From Numida meleagris (lineage: Eukaryota; Chordata; Aves; Galliformes; Numididae), in NCBI RefSeq assembly GCF_002078875.1, contig NC_034409.1:18041282-18105281 (forward strand): DNA of 64,000 nt, read 5' to 3'. This document shows positions 11,995 to 25,313 of this stretch, in pieces (position 1 is the stretch's first letter; the number at the start of each line of letters is the position of its first letter). The translations under genes were made by a program, and so were the position numbers. Below the pieces are notes generated by a model. It was not told the origin of the DNA, ran no database searches, and worked only from the letters and a program-made list of their open reading frames with translations.

Positions 11995-14900
11995 TAGACA
12001 AAGAAAGTGAGACATTAAAAGTACATACATTATGTTTGTAATCAATTTAAAAATGCTTGAGATTTACTTACATTTGTTTGTTGCTACGTCTGAACTTTCC
12101 ATTATCTTGTTATTTCAGTGTACTGTTTTGCTCTGCAACTTAAAAATTGATATAGATCTCTTAATAATATATATCTTTTACTACTGGCCTAAATTATACC
12201 TTTTATTAATACATTGAAGAAGGAGAGAATTAATTCATTATATCATAAATATAACCGATAGTAAGTTTCATATCTAACAATAGCCATATAATTATATTTT
12301 TAAAGGTATTAAAATATTAAATTTAGAAATAATGGACTGATAAGAATGATGATAATGAACTAGCATTTCCTCAGATTGAGTTACTAAAGAAGGATTGTAA
12401 AACATAAAACAATATATTGATTTTACTTTACAAAAAAAAATTGTATATCTTTTTGATCTTTACAGTTTATATAGAGGATGAAAGCCTTTTCAGACCTCAG
12501 AAATAAAAACATTTCAGAGTCATTTTTGTACCAAGTTGTTCATCTAGTTATTTACTTACATGTGTTTAAATATAAGTTGCAAGGGAAATCATGAGCCTGT
12601 GCTATTTTTATAATTTAGAAATTATGACTCAGAGCTCTAGCTTTTCAGAGTTTAAAAAAAAATGAAAATAAAGAAAAATAAATATATATAAATGGAATTT
12701 CTAGCTGCCATGAAGAAGGAGGACTAAATGGAAAAATAACATTTTAAAAATTATTAAAGACTGTTTGCTCACATATTTCCAGAATCTTCTATAGCCCTAA
12801 GTTGATATGAGTACAGGATTAGAATTTGTGGCTTTAAACCTTATTTTCAGAGTATCTGGTTTTGATTTGTTTATTTGTTTGATATTAATAGACAACTGAT
12901 TTTTTTTCTATTGAGCAATTACTACCATACGCTGTTCAGAAGAAGAACCCTAACTATGAAACGCATGAACATTGGAAGCCTTGTATCAGTTTCTCAAACC
13001 TTATGATTTGAATCATATTCTTTAGAATGTGAGACCTGATACAGGGTGACATGATACCAGGGAGCTCTGAAAAAAAGGAAGAATTCAGGACAACAATGTG
13101 TCCTCTTGTCTTTCTTAAAGGTTAATCTACCTAACAGGGAAGAGCTCGCTGGTGGGAGTCTTAAACACGACTCTCTACCTTCACTGTATATTGATTTTTA
13201 TTGATGTTTAGCTTTAATTTGATAATTTCATTCCAAGGTATACAAACAGTGACCAACCTGTAGAAACAGAAATAGATGAGGAAAAAATGTAAAAAAGCAG
13301 TTAAGAGAACTTGGGTGCCATCTTATTCAGTGATCATTTCTTGAAGGAGACCTATAAGAGACAAAATACATTTAATTTATATTTTTTACATGCTATGTAT
13401 GTTTTCTTATGCTTGAGTTCCTTAAACCTTGGTGATTATGTTGTACCAGCTTTCTAGCAAGCAAGCATTTGTACCAATTAGCTCTACTACAACAGAATTC
13501 TATTTATGGGTGCGCTCAAACATGACAGGTACGCTGTTTTGATTTTCTGTCACTTAAATGTAGCACAAACGCTCCTAAAATCGCATTTGAGCAACATTCT
13601 GTGACTCGGTTGTGTACTCTCTTTTTCAGCTATGTTAGTCATTGTTGGAGACTGCAAGGAGAAATTATACTCCTAAATGAGAAGAGTTTACTTAAGTGAT
13701 GTCATTTCTTCAAAATAAGAAGAGTTGCAGAATATTTTGACCTGAATAATTACAGGAGTGAGCAAGCATGCAGAACCAGCACTGCCATTTAACTTTCCAC
13801 CCATCTTGCATGAAATAGCTCTAAAGTTCTTAGCTGCACAGTTTTATTTAAACAATTAAATGCAAACAAAAATATTTTCAAATATTATTTCATTGTCAAA
13901 ATATATATTTATCTGTACAAGCATAAATAAATGATAAATTTGCAGAATTTCTATACTAAAGAACTATTTTAGTTTTCTTAACCCAACATTCATGCTTGTT
14001 CATTTCTAGAAAAGAATCCAGAAATCTGTTAAACCTGAATTCTAACCAGAAGAGAGGTGATTAAGAGAAGGAAAATTGTTGCAGGGAGATTGTCTCTTTC
14101 TGGCTTACAGTACTTTTGCCATCTGACAAGGTAGGTTATTATTATTTTCATAATATCATCATTCTGAACAGCATTTTTAAGGCTATGAACATCTCAAGTA
14201 CTATATGCAGTCTGAAACTCCTTCTGGTATAAGGTGTCTCGGGTAACTGAAGTCAGGAAAGAAACTCAGGAGCAGAAACTAAGTGAGAGAAACATTTTCA
14301 TCCAGAATTTTTGGACTTATGTGCCTTAACTCCACAGGAAATCTCATTAAAGTTCCCAAGATTTGTTGTATCTAGTCTCTAATATCTCTTGATTTACAGT
14401 TAATTTAACATTGCTAAATCTTGTTTTAAAAACCAGAATCTCCTTCTGATTAACATTTGTTAATCAGGAAAGATATTCAAAAACATATTGACATCTGGTA
14501 GCAGCTGATATATTTATGTAGTTTTTTAGACTTGCCATGCCCTACAGTTTTGCACACTTAAGAATAGTTCAGGTTTCTTCAGAAATTCTACTTATAACTA
14601 CTAATATCAATGAAACAGGCCAAACAGAAACATATTCCAAGATCATCATGAAGCTCACACAAATTGAGTGCTTGTTTACAATATCTTACTTTCATGACAT
14701 TCTTTTACTGACAGCAGGGACCCTATTGTATCAATCTTGAAATATTGAAAAATAGCCTGAGAAGTGCAGAAAAAAATAATAATCTGTCCTGTAAAACAAA
14801 GGAATAAAATCTAAAATTCTTAAGAAAAGAAGTTTTTCTTTTTAACTGCCATGCAAGTAATACAATTAATATAATGTTTGTAAGCAATTAGCTCTACTCT

Positions 14901-15407
14901 ATACTCTGCTAAGCCATGACAGCATGAATGTCAGAGACCTTGTGGTCATGGAAACAAACTGCACATTGAACAACTGGACAGTAAACATGCTTCAGTGAAG
15001 AAAGTATTGTTTTCGTCTAATTTAGTCTTTCAGTTGCAAAGCCCTTTATTTCTGTTTCTTTTTAAGAATTATGTAAGTGAAAGATTCACAAGTAAAATAG
15101 CTAAGAGAAATGAAGATAAAAAAAAGAGTATATCTGGACTGTGAGCTTTGATTTTGTTAATATAATAAAGTTATTTCACACCTTAAGTAATGAAAATATT
15201 AAACCATTTGATGATAGCAAAACAGTAGAAATAATACAAATATCTTAAAATGATACTGAAAAGAATAGATAGCAAAATAATTGAATGCAATATTCTACAT
15301 CTAGCAAGCAAATCATCAATTGCTAGAAGGTAACACTTTTGCAGAGTTCGTTTTCCATGCTAGATATCTCCTAGATTATTTCCTAATAGAAAGTAAAATC
15401 TAAGGCC

Positions 15408-15448
<41 letters not shown>

Positions 15449-17555
15449 ATAGGAATGAAGTAGATTTCCTTTATAGTTGATGGAGAAAATTAAACTTAAA
15501 TAGCTCTGAAGAATTATTCAAAAATTCTGTATCACAGAAGCTGCCGGTAAGAGGGTTGAACATCTATCTAAGGACAGGTCTTGGAATGAAAATGAAACTA
15601 AGATGTCTTTGTATACTGAAGTAGCACAATGGTCTAAACTCTTTGGATAAGGAATGTAGAAGGCAGAGGAGGATGTGAGCTTGTGGTGTTACTACAGATG
15701 AATAAACTGAAATTCTGAAAAAAGGGAAAAAAAAGAAACCATTGTTTTAGCTTAAAAAGATTTTAACATGAAACATAGACTAGAAAATCATAACTTCAAA
15801 TTAGTGCTAAATATTAGGGCTGAACTAGGCTTCTTTGGTCTGCTTTTCATTTGGACCTTTAGCAAGATGAAGTGGAAATCAGCCTTATTTAAGAGATCTT
15901 ATTTTCTAATATTATACTTTTGGGATATGGTGGCAAAGATAACTAGACCAAGGCAGGCCTAGAGCCAAAGATTTAATTACAAATGAACCGAATGTCATGA
16001 ACTGAAATGTCATTGTGAGCATGATTAAGTTGTTTACAAGCAGACATCAAACATCATTTGAGTTGCTATAGATGATCAGAGATATCCACATATAATTCAT
16101 AAAATTTCATTACTTGCAGAAGGTCTTTTGAAATGGCAACTAGAGGTCAGATAGGACAACCAAGGGAATCTCACATGCCATTTCCTACTACATTTGTGTA
16201 ATTGAATTAAGCCAAATGTGTCGGCTCAATTTCAGTGAAAACAATATTCTCACATCTCTGATAGATATTAAACAGTGTCTGTCAGAAAGAACTCCTTAAG
16301 CTTTAGAAGGACGTCCCTGCCCATGTAAATCAGAAAAGACTTAGGCAAGAAGCAAGTAGAGAAAGTACAGGCATGCTATGTATCTACCAAGTAACACTGA
16401 GGAAAGCCTTCTTACTTAAAATATCTATAACTCAAATATATATTTTTATATAATATTATTTATGACTTAGAGTGTTTACATCAGTAGTCTCTCTGTAGAT
16501 TGATTTTCATTTCTGAAATTATTCTATAAGGGAATTAGCTTGTGGGTTTGTTTTTTTCAAAGTCATATATAAAAGATTTAAGTTCTGTAACAAAAAGTTT
16601 TGTGACTCTCCCCCCAACTCCCCCCAAAAAAAGAAAAAACAAAGAGATAAAAAAGAAAAGATAATGTTAATGTTGTATCTAAAATATCAAATAAAGAACT
16701 TACCAGGTGATGCTTAAATTACTAGACACAAGCTGTTGAGAAACTCCTGGAGACTCCTGGAAAAAAAAAGACATAAGCAGAGATTAAAATATTTATATTT
16801 AAATTTCATATAGTCTTATTAATGTGACTAATATTTGTTTTTCAACTTTCCATTTAATAGACCTAGAAATTCAAAATGACATTTTACATATGAAGTTTAT
16901 GTAGCTATGTTTTGTATTTGTCTTCTGATCTTCAAGAATATATTTTCTGAAGAAATATAGAACCTGTAAATCATCTGTCTAGTAACCAGCAGCACAGATG
17001 TTCTCACCTTATATTATAAAAAATTTAAGAAGAAAATTTTCTACTGCCCTAGCTGCATATTAAATCAATGAATTAATATCAGGAGGGAATGTGTTTCCAG
17101 GTTTATTTTGAGATTTTCTTAAGAACAACCACTGGATACTGGATAAAATATATTCTTTCTTGTAACCTTTCATTCCATAAAAATATAATCTATTATGAAA
17201 AATAATTTATTTTTCTCTGCTAAATTATGCAGTCTTTCAGGCTACCTTTAGGATGTTCAACTGATAGTTTTTGTATTTATTATCCCGCAGTAATTACTTT
17301 CTGCCTTATTTCTATTGCTGTATCATAATGCAAAAATCTAAAAAAAAAATAAAAAATAAAAAAAAATTACAGAATGAACATCAATCTATTTACAGTAAAG
17401 GTGATTCTTCTTCATTAGAGTAAACAGTGATGCCAAGTGATAAGCATTTGTCTTTCAGAAGCTTTTAACAGTTGCCCATTGCCTGTTTTTCCAGCATTTT
17501 AATTTATATTTTTGTGTTGGTTGCTTCTTACTAACTATACAATACATTATGTGTT
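11995..17555. other. AT-rich single-copy DNA, no gene seen
   Basis: This is AT-rich sequence with no recognisable gene. The only notable features are a 38-base T homopolymer at 15409-15446, a C-then-A-rich spot at about 16607-16650 and an A-rich patch at 17339-17367. The open frames are short and unremarkable. Confidence 0.65.
15409..15446. repeat. 38-nt poly-T homopolymer
   Basis: An uninterrupted run of 38 T lies between AAGGCCG and GCATAGG. It is the longest homopolymer in the window. No retrotransposed message is recognisable on its right side. Confidence 0.95.
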
Positions 17556-17838
17556 TTTTGTGATTTAACCTGTTAGGCAGCTAAGCACCACACAGCTCAC
17601 TCCTCCATAATTGGGGAGAATTGGAAAAAAAGTTTAAACCTATTGACTGAGATGTAGACAGTTTAACAGGACAGAAAAGGAAGGAAAAATAAAATAATAG
17701 TAACAACAATAATCATGATAAATAAGAGGACATGAAAAACAAGTGATGAACAGTACAGTTTTTCACCACCTGCTGGTTGATGCACAGCTACTCTCTGAGC
17801 AGTGGCAACCCTCCCAGGCAACTCCCTCCAGTTTTATA
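17556..17838 (-). mobile_element. Degraded endogenous retroviral LTR, reverse
   Basis: On the minus strand this reads as a decayed avian LTR. The right part holds CACCACCTGCTGG and GAGCAGTGGCAACCC; the middle holds the AAC-to-AATAAT-rich stretch with GACAGTTTAACAGGACAG; the left holds GCTAAGCACCACACAG, then GGTTAAATCA at the 3' end. The motif set (cytosolic-type LTR end near 17557, polyadenylation-region words, GGTGATGAACAGT-like block) is shared in reverse with the fragment at 58955-59380. Class is not certain. No internal viral genes flank it. Confidence 0.65.
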
Positions 17839-17950
17839 GGAAGGACTTCTACAGATATGTCATCAGCAAAAAGAAGGATTTGGAAATGTGAGCTCACTAC
17901 TGAGTGGGACATGAGCACCAGTGAAGGACGTGAAGTCTTTGAATGTCTTG
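17839..17950 (+). mobile_element. CR1 ORF2 scrap, forward
   Basis: The forward translation near 17842-17890 reads KDFYRYVISKKK, which matches the CR1 ORF2 linker between endonuclease and reverse transcriptase (compare [11 protein letters not shown] in the copy at 43.3 kb). The following bases (GAGCTCACTACTGAGTGGG, AGTGAAGG) fit the next part of that linker. It abuts the LTR on its left and has no CR1 3' end, so it is a relic cut on both sides. Confidence 0.55.
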
Positions 17951-19101
17951 AGTATATGCATAGAACTTAATGTGTTCAGGTAAAAGGAAATATGTCATTT
18001 GTGGACTGCAAGAAATTGGTCATGATCATAAAAAGGACAACAGATTAAGATACTGAAATTCAAAATGGAAATTACATACTTCTGTAACAATGGAAAGCAT
18101 TTTCATATTGTATATTGTAGTAATTTAACATGAAGAGTTTCATGCTACAAGTCTTTGTTAATAACTAATTTATCTACCACCTTACAATATACTCATTTAA
18201 ATGTACACTACTGTGTGTAGTGATGCACACTGAAAGTACAACTCATTTTTGAACATCAATATTTATCCTTACAAAAAAATGTTCTATTTAAATGAATTGA
18301 GTATACAAATTAGCCATTGAAAGACTTTGTCTTGTAAATGTAACAGAGGAATCTGTTTAACATCAGAAGTGTTTGCTTCCCTACTACTTTTTGTTTGTTT
18401 GTTTGTCATCAGGAAATATTATGAGAATTTGAAACAGTGTTGTTAATTAATTTCTTTCATGAACTATGGTACCTTTAAGACATAAGACCTGATATTTAAA
18501 AGCTTTTCATAAGCCTTGTGCAAATATTTCAGTAATGTAATGTCAATGATTTTTGTTAATAGGGCTCCTCCTTATCTTTTAATAAATAATATTATTTGTA
18601 TAAGTCAATGCCTACTAAAATGTTTAAGAAGGAATTGTATGTTAATTTGGCAATGACAGTTACTAGGTACACCAAGACTGAAATACTTCTCAAACAACTG
18701 TAATAATCCTTGTGAAAATACAAAAATATCTTCCTGCATTTTGGAAAAGGAAAATTATTGTGAGACATGCACAGTATAAACTTACAACTGTTACTGGACA
18801 AAAAAATATTTAGCAAAATAGTTTGGATGGGAATGAGAACTAAGAGAAAAAAAAACAACAAAACTATTCTCGTTAATGTAAATTTCCTAAAGCAATAGCG
18901 TTTAAGTGCTTTCAGAAGGTTTTCTTCCAGATATTATTCATTAAATTTCAGTTTCTAGATGGATAAAGGTTTGCTGGATTTTTGAATTTCCTGATTCTGC
19001 TTCCTTTGTGTGTATGTATATATGTACATATGTACCTATCTATCTAATATATATATGATATATATATTTTAATATATATTTTGAAAGTGTATTAAAAAGT
19101 T
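17951..19101. other. AT-rich single-copy DNA, no gene seen
   Basis: This is AT-rich sequence with a (TTTG)n spot near 18392-18405 and a TATG/TATA-rich microsatellite-like patch at 19012-19080. No gene was recognised. Confidence 0.7.
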
Positions 19102-19173
19102 CCCATGGCAGGAGGTTGGGAACATGATGATCCTTAAGGTCCTTTCCATCCCAAACAATTCTATGATTCTATA
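19102..19173 (+). mobile_element. Ultra-short CR1 3' end stub
   Basis: About 72 bp matches the CR1 3' terminus in forward orientation: CCCATGGCAGGAGGTTGGGA, GATGATCCTTAAGGTCC, TTCCATCCCAAACAATTC, then the TATGATTC octamers. It carries the same words as the stub at 1007-1071 but in the opposite orientation. No coding part remains. Confidence 0.88.
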
Positions 19174-21318
19174 ATTAAATGTGTTTTTTTTTTAAACAAG
19201 TGGATACAATTTTCTCTGGACTTACAGAAAATATAATTAAACCCAGCCCATTTATTTTTATCTGAATGTATTCTCATGTAGAATCTATCCATATGTCAGA
19301 TTTTTTATATTGCCACTAGATTTTCAACCATATTCTGAAGGGAAGAAAAGAATTGAGTTTATGACATTCAGGGATATAAGAAAGCTTGGAATATTTGATG
19401 AGCACACACTGACATGTAGATTCAGAGAACTGAATTTTAAGATGAACTATATTTAGTTAGGTATTTTAAAAACTAAAATTGAAAATTAAAAATTAATTTA
19501 ATTATGTTTAATTTAACTTTTAATGGAAGACTAGAAACATAGAGTATTGGATATTAAATCTTCACACTATCTGTAGCCCTGATTATGAGATGAAAAACAG
19601 TCTTTAGGTCAGACATAAATTCAAGATTGTGTCCTGATACATTTCTCCCCAGTAGCACAGGAGAGCCTGGGTTCCTTTGTTTGGCAAGTACTGTGGCTAC
19701 TGCCTTTTGCATACCCTGAGAGGCATTAATCTCTCTCTAAAAGATAGCAGGATATTAAGTTATGCCATCATTACCTTCTGCACTGTCCTTATTTGACTTA
19801 TTATTAGCAGTAATACACCTGATGTTATCAAATATACAAATTTACAAAATACATTCCCCAGTATCACAGTTTGTGTTTTTATATGTGAAATGTCTGTCAA
19901 AACATTAAAACTCATTTCATTTGACAGATCCTTGTTGGTTAGTCATTTAAAGAATAGAAATTATTTGGGCTCAATCATAGGATAGATATTTTATATATTT
20001 TGCTTTCATATATATGCAAGCAATGCCATTTTAACTCAGGTTTTTGTATTGTGTGAAGACCGAATTATTAATATTAAAAAAAAAAAAAAGAAAGAACCAG
20101 CATGAGACAAGGCAAGCTACCATTTTATTATGGAATTAACTTTTTAGGCACAACGCATCTTCTTTATGCTGGTTATTCATTCTGTTTCAAACAGTTTAGC
20201 TTATGTTTAAAATATAACCCCTTATTTTTTGCTTAATTAGGGGAAAGCATTCTAGGCTTCTGTTGAGACAGTTAAGATTTTCTACATGAGATAACATTGA
20301 AGTAATATTCTTCACATTTGGAAGACCTGTATGCTTACAAATTGCTGTACTTGTACATTCAACTGGAATCCAGCTAAGAAATAATGCAACACATTTGTTC
20401 TCTGGTGAAAGTTATAAAGCAATTAGGTAGTGAATATATACCAGAGAGACTTTAAGTTCAATAATAGAGAATGGTAATGATGAGTAAATGTTTTTAGCAT
20501 CTTCCACATGTCATTAATGCTCATGCAATTCATTTTTTTCATATGTAAAAATCTTTCTTAATGTATTCATAAAAAATGTGTGTTTGTGATTTTTTTCATG
20601 AATTCTTTATTTAATTTCAATTATAATTTTTACGTGAGCATGACATGCTTAGGAATTCAGGATTTAATTTACTTGATTTTTAAAGTTTAATTAATAGCCC
20701 AGACCGGGCATTTTAAAACTGTGCAACCATTAGTTTTTAAATACACTCTGAAATATTTTGGTTCAAAACTTCAAATGACAGATCACATTATTTTCAGAGT
20801 AAGTTCTTGTGTGTTCACATCTATGCTTTCTTATGCTTTATATATTTGTTATTCAGTAGAAGGATCATTAGATTGTGAACATACCATCCTAAGCTTCAAT
20901 GGAAGTATTCCAACAGAGTATTCAAACAATTGTATCTTGTAGATATTTATTGAAAATTCTGTATAGTCAAAATCAAAGATTTCTGTAGAAGCTTGCATAA
21001 TTTGAAAAAATTAAATAATCTGACCATATTAAAAAAAAAAAAACTGAACAAAACATTTTTCATTCTGCTGAAGTGGATTTATAAAAACCCAGTATTTTAC
21101 CAGAGAAGTTTAATGTTTAAGTTCATTTAACCTGTTTACACTATGCCTCTTGAGTAAGTATAATTCACCAAACAAACTTGTGGATACATGACAAAGGCAC
21201 TAACAATTTTGTCTGTGGGAAAAAAAAAAAAAAAGAGAATACTTTCAAGAAATGGCAGTGGTGGAAATTTCCAAGCATTCCTCAGTATCTGGTGCTACTG
21301 CTTCTACAAACTCAATAT
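19174..21318. other. AT-rich single-copy DNA, no gene seen
   Basis: This is AT-rich sequence with short A runs at 20077-20089 and 21031-21043. The open frame starting near 21178 runs into the next CR1 and owes its length to reading that element in reverse, so it is not a gene. Confidence 0.7.
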
Positions 21319-22000
21319 AGAATCATAGAATCATTGAAGGTTGGAAAAGATCTCCAAAATCATCTAATCCAACCATCTACCTACCACCAGTATTTCCCCA
21401 CTAAATCATGTACCTTAGTACAACATCTAAACATTTCTAGAACACCTTCAGGGATGGTGCCTCAACCCCTCCCTGGGCAGCCCATTCCAGAGCCTGACCA
21501 CTCCTTTGGAGACGAAATTTTTCCTAATATCCAACCTGAACCTCCCGTAGAGCAATTTGAAGCCATTCCTTCTCACAACATCACGGTTACCTGGGAGAAG
21601 AGGCTGAGGCCCATCTTGCCACAGCCTCCTTTCAGGTAGCTGAAGAGGGCAATAAGGTCTCCCTTGAGCCTCCTCTTTTCCAGACTAAACAATCCATGTT
21701 TTCAGTCTTTCTTGTAATGAGAGGCCCAAAACTGAACGCAGTACTCGAGGTGCAGCTTCACCAGAGCTGAGTACAGGGAGAAAATCTCCTCACTGTTCCT
21801 GCTGGCAACACTATTTCTGATCTTAGTCAGGATGCCACTGGCTTCTTGGCTACCTAGGCACACTGCTGGCTCATGTTTAGCCAAGAATCGACCAACATTC
21901 CCAGGTCCATTTCTTCCACACAGTTTTCCAGCCACTTTGCCCCAAGCCTGTAGAGATCCCTGAAGTTGTTGTGTCCAAAGTGCAGGAACTGACACTTGAT
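21319..22000 (-). mobile_element. CR1 retrotransposon fragment, reverse
   Basis: This is a reverse CR1 of about 0.68 kb. The left end carries AGAATCATAGAATCATTGAA. It belongs to a 3' UTR subtype with ATCTAATCCAACCATCTACC and CCCCACTAAATCATGT, also seen at 34.3, 46.8 and 47.6 kb. The ORF2 C-terminal region follows, with minus-strand translation [25 protein letters not shown]. Its right side (GTTGTTGTGTCCAAAGTGC) lies further upstream in ORF2. Truncated and inactive. Confidence 0.94.
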
Positions 22001-24435
22001 ATAACTTCAGGATATACAGCCATATTTCTCCTCAATTTCTCAAATTGCAGATTTATATCTAGACATTCCATATTTAATAACTAACACAGTTTGACAGATA
22101 TAGGAAAAAAACATGAAAGCTTTTTTTATATAAATAAGCTTAATAATATGGAGGAAGTATATCTGCTGGCTTAGTATGTTAGCTTAGTATGTCTAAAAAT
22201 TATTTGATTCTTTGTTGTACAAGAGCTCTTGAGATTATAAAAATGAATTTTTTTCCATCATTCTCCAGTTCACCTCTCCATAAATGTGTTCAATTTCAAT
22301 GAATTTACCTTTGGAATAATATAGACATTATCTTTTTAATTCAACATGCTTTGTCCCTAAGTATTTAATGTGTATTTTAATTTAGAAGTGCCTTTAATTT
22401 CTGATGTTGTCAGAGACTTGTCAAATTTTCAGATGCCTATTCAACAGTTTGTGGAATTCAATGTATAGTGCAAATGTGCAGAAGTCCAGTTGATCAATGC
22501 ATTACAAAAAATATAAGAATCATAAAGTTGTTGGTTTAAGAAAGAAGATACCTGTTTAGAAATAACAAACAAACAAATAAATAAATAGGCATAATTTTCT
22601 ATTCTTCAGTGGAGGAAGGATGAAGCAGCATATCTTAAATCTGTAAATAGTCTTACTTGTAAAACATTAAAGTGCTAACTTAATGTCAAATAACTGGCAA
22701 TTACTTCAAGGACAATTTGATTTTTCCTTGAATAAATATTAAAAATGTGAGGATATCAGAAAGTATGAAATCTCCAAAAACAAGCTGAGATGATTTAAAT
22801 AACAAACATGTTCCATTCAGTTTCATTCCATTCAGAAATTCTTTTCTAAAATGTCACTGTTCAGAAAGCAAACTCATCAATGAAGATAAAAATAATTTTC
22901 CAACTTACTACAGCAAAATTGTATTTGCTCCATCTGCAGGCTATCAAAACATATTCATAAAGGCTTCAAGATTAGCTTTGCAATAGCTACATGTGATTTC
23001 ATATAACAACAGACACATTTAATCAACTCAATTATCAACATGCAGATGAATCTTCCAACAAAATAGTTTTCATTCTTCTACATCGTATTGTGTGCAATCT
23101 GTAAACCATGATGATAATGTGTTGTCCTTAAGATGACATTCCTTGTGAAATAGAAAACTAAAATCTGTTGTTTCTTTTCTAAAACAGAAATACATCTAAA
23201 GAAATGGATAGGACAGATTATTATTGTCTTAAACTGGTCTTACATAGTATAACAGGAAACGTTATACTAGAGACTTCAAGAGTAACAGTACCTTTGGTGG
23301 AAAGATACTGCTACTTCTGACTGCCTCTGTAGTACAAGCATAGAACCAATTTTACAGGAATTGCAAATTGTTAAAATGACATAGCAGGGTAGAAAGCTGA
23401 GGTTGACTTTACACAGACCTGCTATGGGCAGTTGTTAATGAAATTCTACCAAATCTTAGCCAATAGTCCTAAAAGTATTTTATGAAAAAGTTTGCCTACC
23501 TACAAAGCATCAAATGTGCTTACTTACATTTTGAATGTGTGTCTGCACTAGAAAGAAGATGGTCTAAAGCATAACCCGGAACCTTCCCTGTCTGTAACAA
23601 AGATTTAGGGTGAAAAAAAGCAAAATGGCAATAATTTGATACATTTTCAACAGTACTTTCTTCTCCTACAGATAATATAAAACCCTAGAACATGTAGTCC
23701 ACAAGTAAATGGGACACTGTAATAGGTAGTAGACTTAGCTGTGTAAAGCATTTTGTTTGGACTAAATAAATCAGAGTGTTCAGGCTTGACTACAGCTGGG
23801 GAAAGACATTTTTTTCAGTTTGAATGATCTGAGATGATTATGCAGTCATAAGATTTAGAGAGGCAGAATTTAGAAAGGATGCAGGAGATCTAGGAAATGA
23901 GAATTTATCTGAACTGTGATAAGTAACTATCACTATATTTTGCGGCTTTTCCAAATGCAATTTCTCATCCATGTGGACACCTGTTTAGATCTGCTAGGAT
24001 GGTTTTCAGCCTTGTTCTCCCCTTGGGTAGCTATTCTGGGAAACTTAATGAGAAGTAGGTAAAATAGCTATTACAGATTGATGTTGGGTTTTTCTGACTT
24101 CTGAAAAGTAGATATAAAATAAAAACCATGCCATGCCTGAATTCATCTTTTATGTTTGTTTTTTTCCTTCTGTAATAGAAGAGGAGCTTTGTGGAACAAA
24201 GTTCAAGCTATAAGAGGTACTGCTTTCAATAGTCCTACAATTGTACTACAGTACTGAGTAAATGTGAATATCATAATGTGTGAGAGAATAAAAGAAGACA
24301 GCTGTTTTATAACTGCAGCAGAATGAAATGCTTCAGGTCTTAAACTTGCTGGAGAAAATATACATTGAAGAAAAGATGATCTCAAGTGACATTTGACAGA
24401 GTTCAATTCCTGCCTTGGTGTACTGATGCACTGTA
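22001..24435. other. AT-rich single-copy DNA, no gene seen
   Basis: This is AT-rich sequence with a short direct repeat (GCTTAGTATGT twice near 22168-22192) and an AAAT/AAAC spot near 22566-22588. No gene, RNA or transposon was recognised. Confidence 0.65.
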
Positions 24436-25313
24436 CGTAGGTTGCTCTTAAAGTAATGCCTCCTAGAATCAAAAATCTTAGAATCATAGAATCATAGAAT
24501 TGCTCCAGTTGGAAAAGACCTTCAGGATCGTCAAGTCCAACTGCAACCTAACCATACTACCCTAACTCTAACAACCCACCACTAAATCATGGCCCTGTTT
24601 GGAGCACCACATCCAAACAGTTTTTAAACACATTCAGGGATGGTGACTCAACCACCTCCCTGGGGAGCCTATTCCAGCGCTTAACAACCCTTTCTGTAAA
24701 GAAGTTTTCCCTGATATCTAACCTAAACCTCCCCTGGTGCAACTTGAGGCCATTTCCCCTTGTCCTGTCCTCCTATTTATTGCCATGGAAATTCCGATGG
24801 ATACAAAGAGCACAATAACACTGTTTGATAAAGCAAATTCTCAGCTACAAAACAGTCTTTTTCAACAAAGTCACCACCATGAGCTCATTTGCGCAGATGA
24901 GCTGAGCAAGACACTCTTCACTTCATGGTGTGACAGCTGTGCATGATCATCCAGAATGTAGCTTGTCTTTCACATCACTGTCACCACTGATGAACACACA
25001 CCACCCACTGCCTCATTGTGTTAACATCCTCTGTTTGGTCTCCATAAACATAAGCAAGCATCAATGAATATCAGTAAGTGCAATTTTTTTCCTCATGGAG
25101 GAATTCAGTAACACAACTTTGCTTCATATGCACATCTGTGTCAGACACCAATTTGTGTGAGTGCCCCTCTGCTGCCATCTGTCACACAGCAATAAAATGT
25201 AATGGAATATTGGTGGAGAAGTTCAGCTTCTGCTGCCATACTACCAACATTTGCCTCTGATGTTGTGGGCCAACATAATAAAATAGGAGGCATTACTTTC
25301 AAAGCGGCCCTTA
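24436..25313 (-). mobile_element. Internally deleted mariner-type transposon with nested CR1
   Basis: Terminal inverted repeats are visible: the left end has GGTTGCTCTTAAAGTAATGCC, and the right end is the complement of AGGGCCGCTTTGAAAGTAATG. Each is flanked by TA (24434-24435 and 25314-25315), the mariner target site. On the minus strand the 5' part encodes MKQSCVTEFLHEEK and, after stops, YGDQTEDVNTMRQWVV, typical of the mariner transposase N-terminal DNA-binding domain. The 3' part encodes GGDFVEKDCFVAENLLYQ, the transposase C-terminus. The catalytic DDE/D core between them is missing, so the copy is non-autonomous. A reverse CR1 fragment is inserted at 24465-24768, near the element's 3' end. 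Confidence 0.85.
24465..24768 (-). mobile_element. CR1 fragment nested in the mariner element
   Basis: This is a reverse CR1 3' UTR of about 0.3 kb with degenerate octamers at the left (GAATCATAGAATCATAGAA). The diagnostic words AAAAGACCTTCAGGATCG, CCACCACTAAATCATGGCCC and GGTGACTCAACCACC follow. The mariner sequence stops at CCTCC on the left and resumes at TATTTATTGCC on the right, after a second CCTCC. The CR1 therefore landed in the older transposon, with about 5 bp of shared sequence at the junction. Confidence 0.9.

Noticed and set aside
15409..15470. Poly-T run as the tail of a minus-strand processed pseudogene
   Set aside because: No AATAAA-type signal and no gene-like sequence follow on the minus strand. 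Avian CR1 is not known to move polyadenylated messages efficiently.
21178..21639. 153-codon forward open frame
   Set aside because: Its right two-thirds read a minus-strand CR1 3' UTR and ORF2 tail in the antisense direction, so it is a shadow of the transposon.
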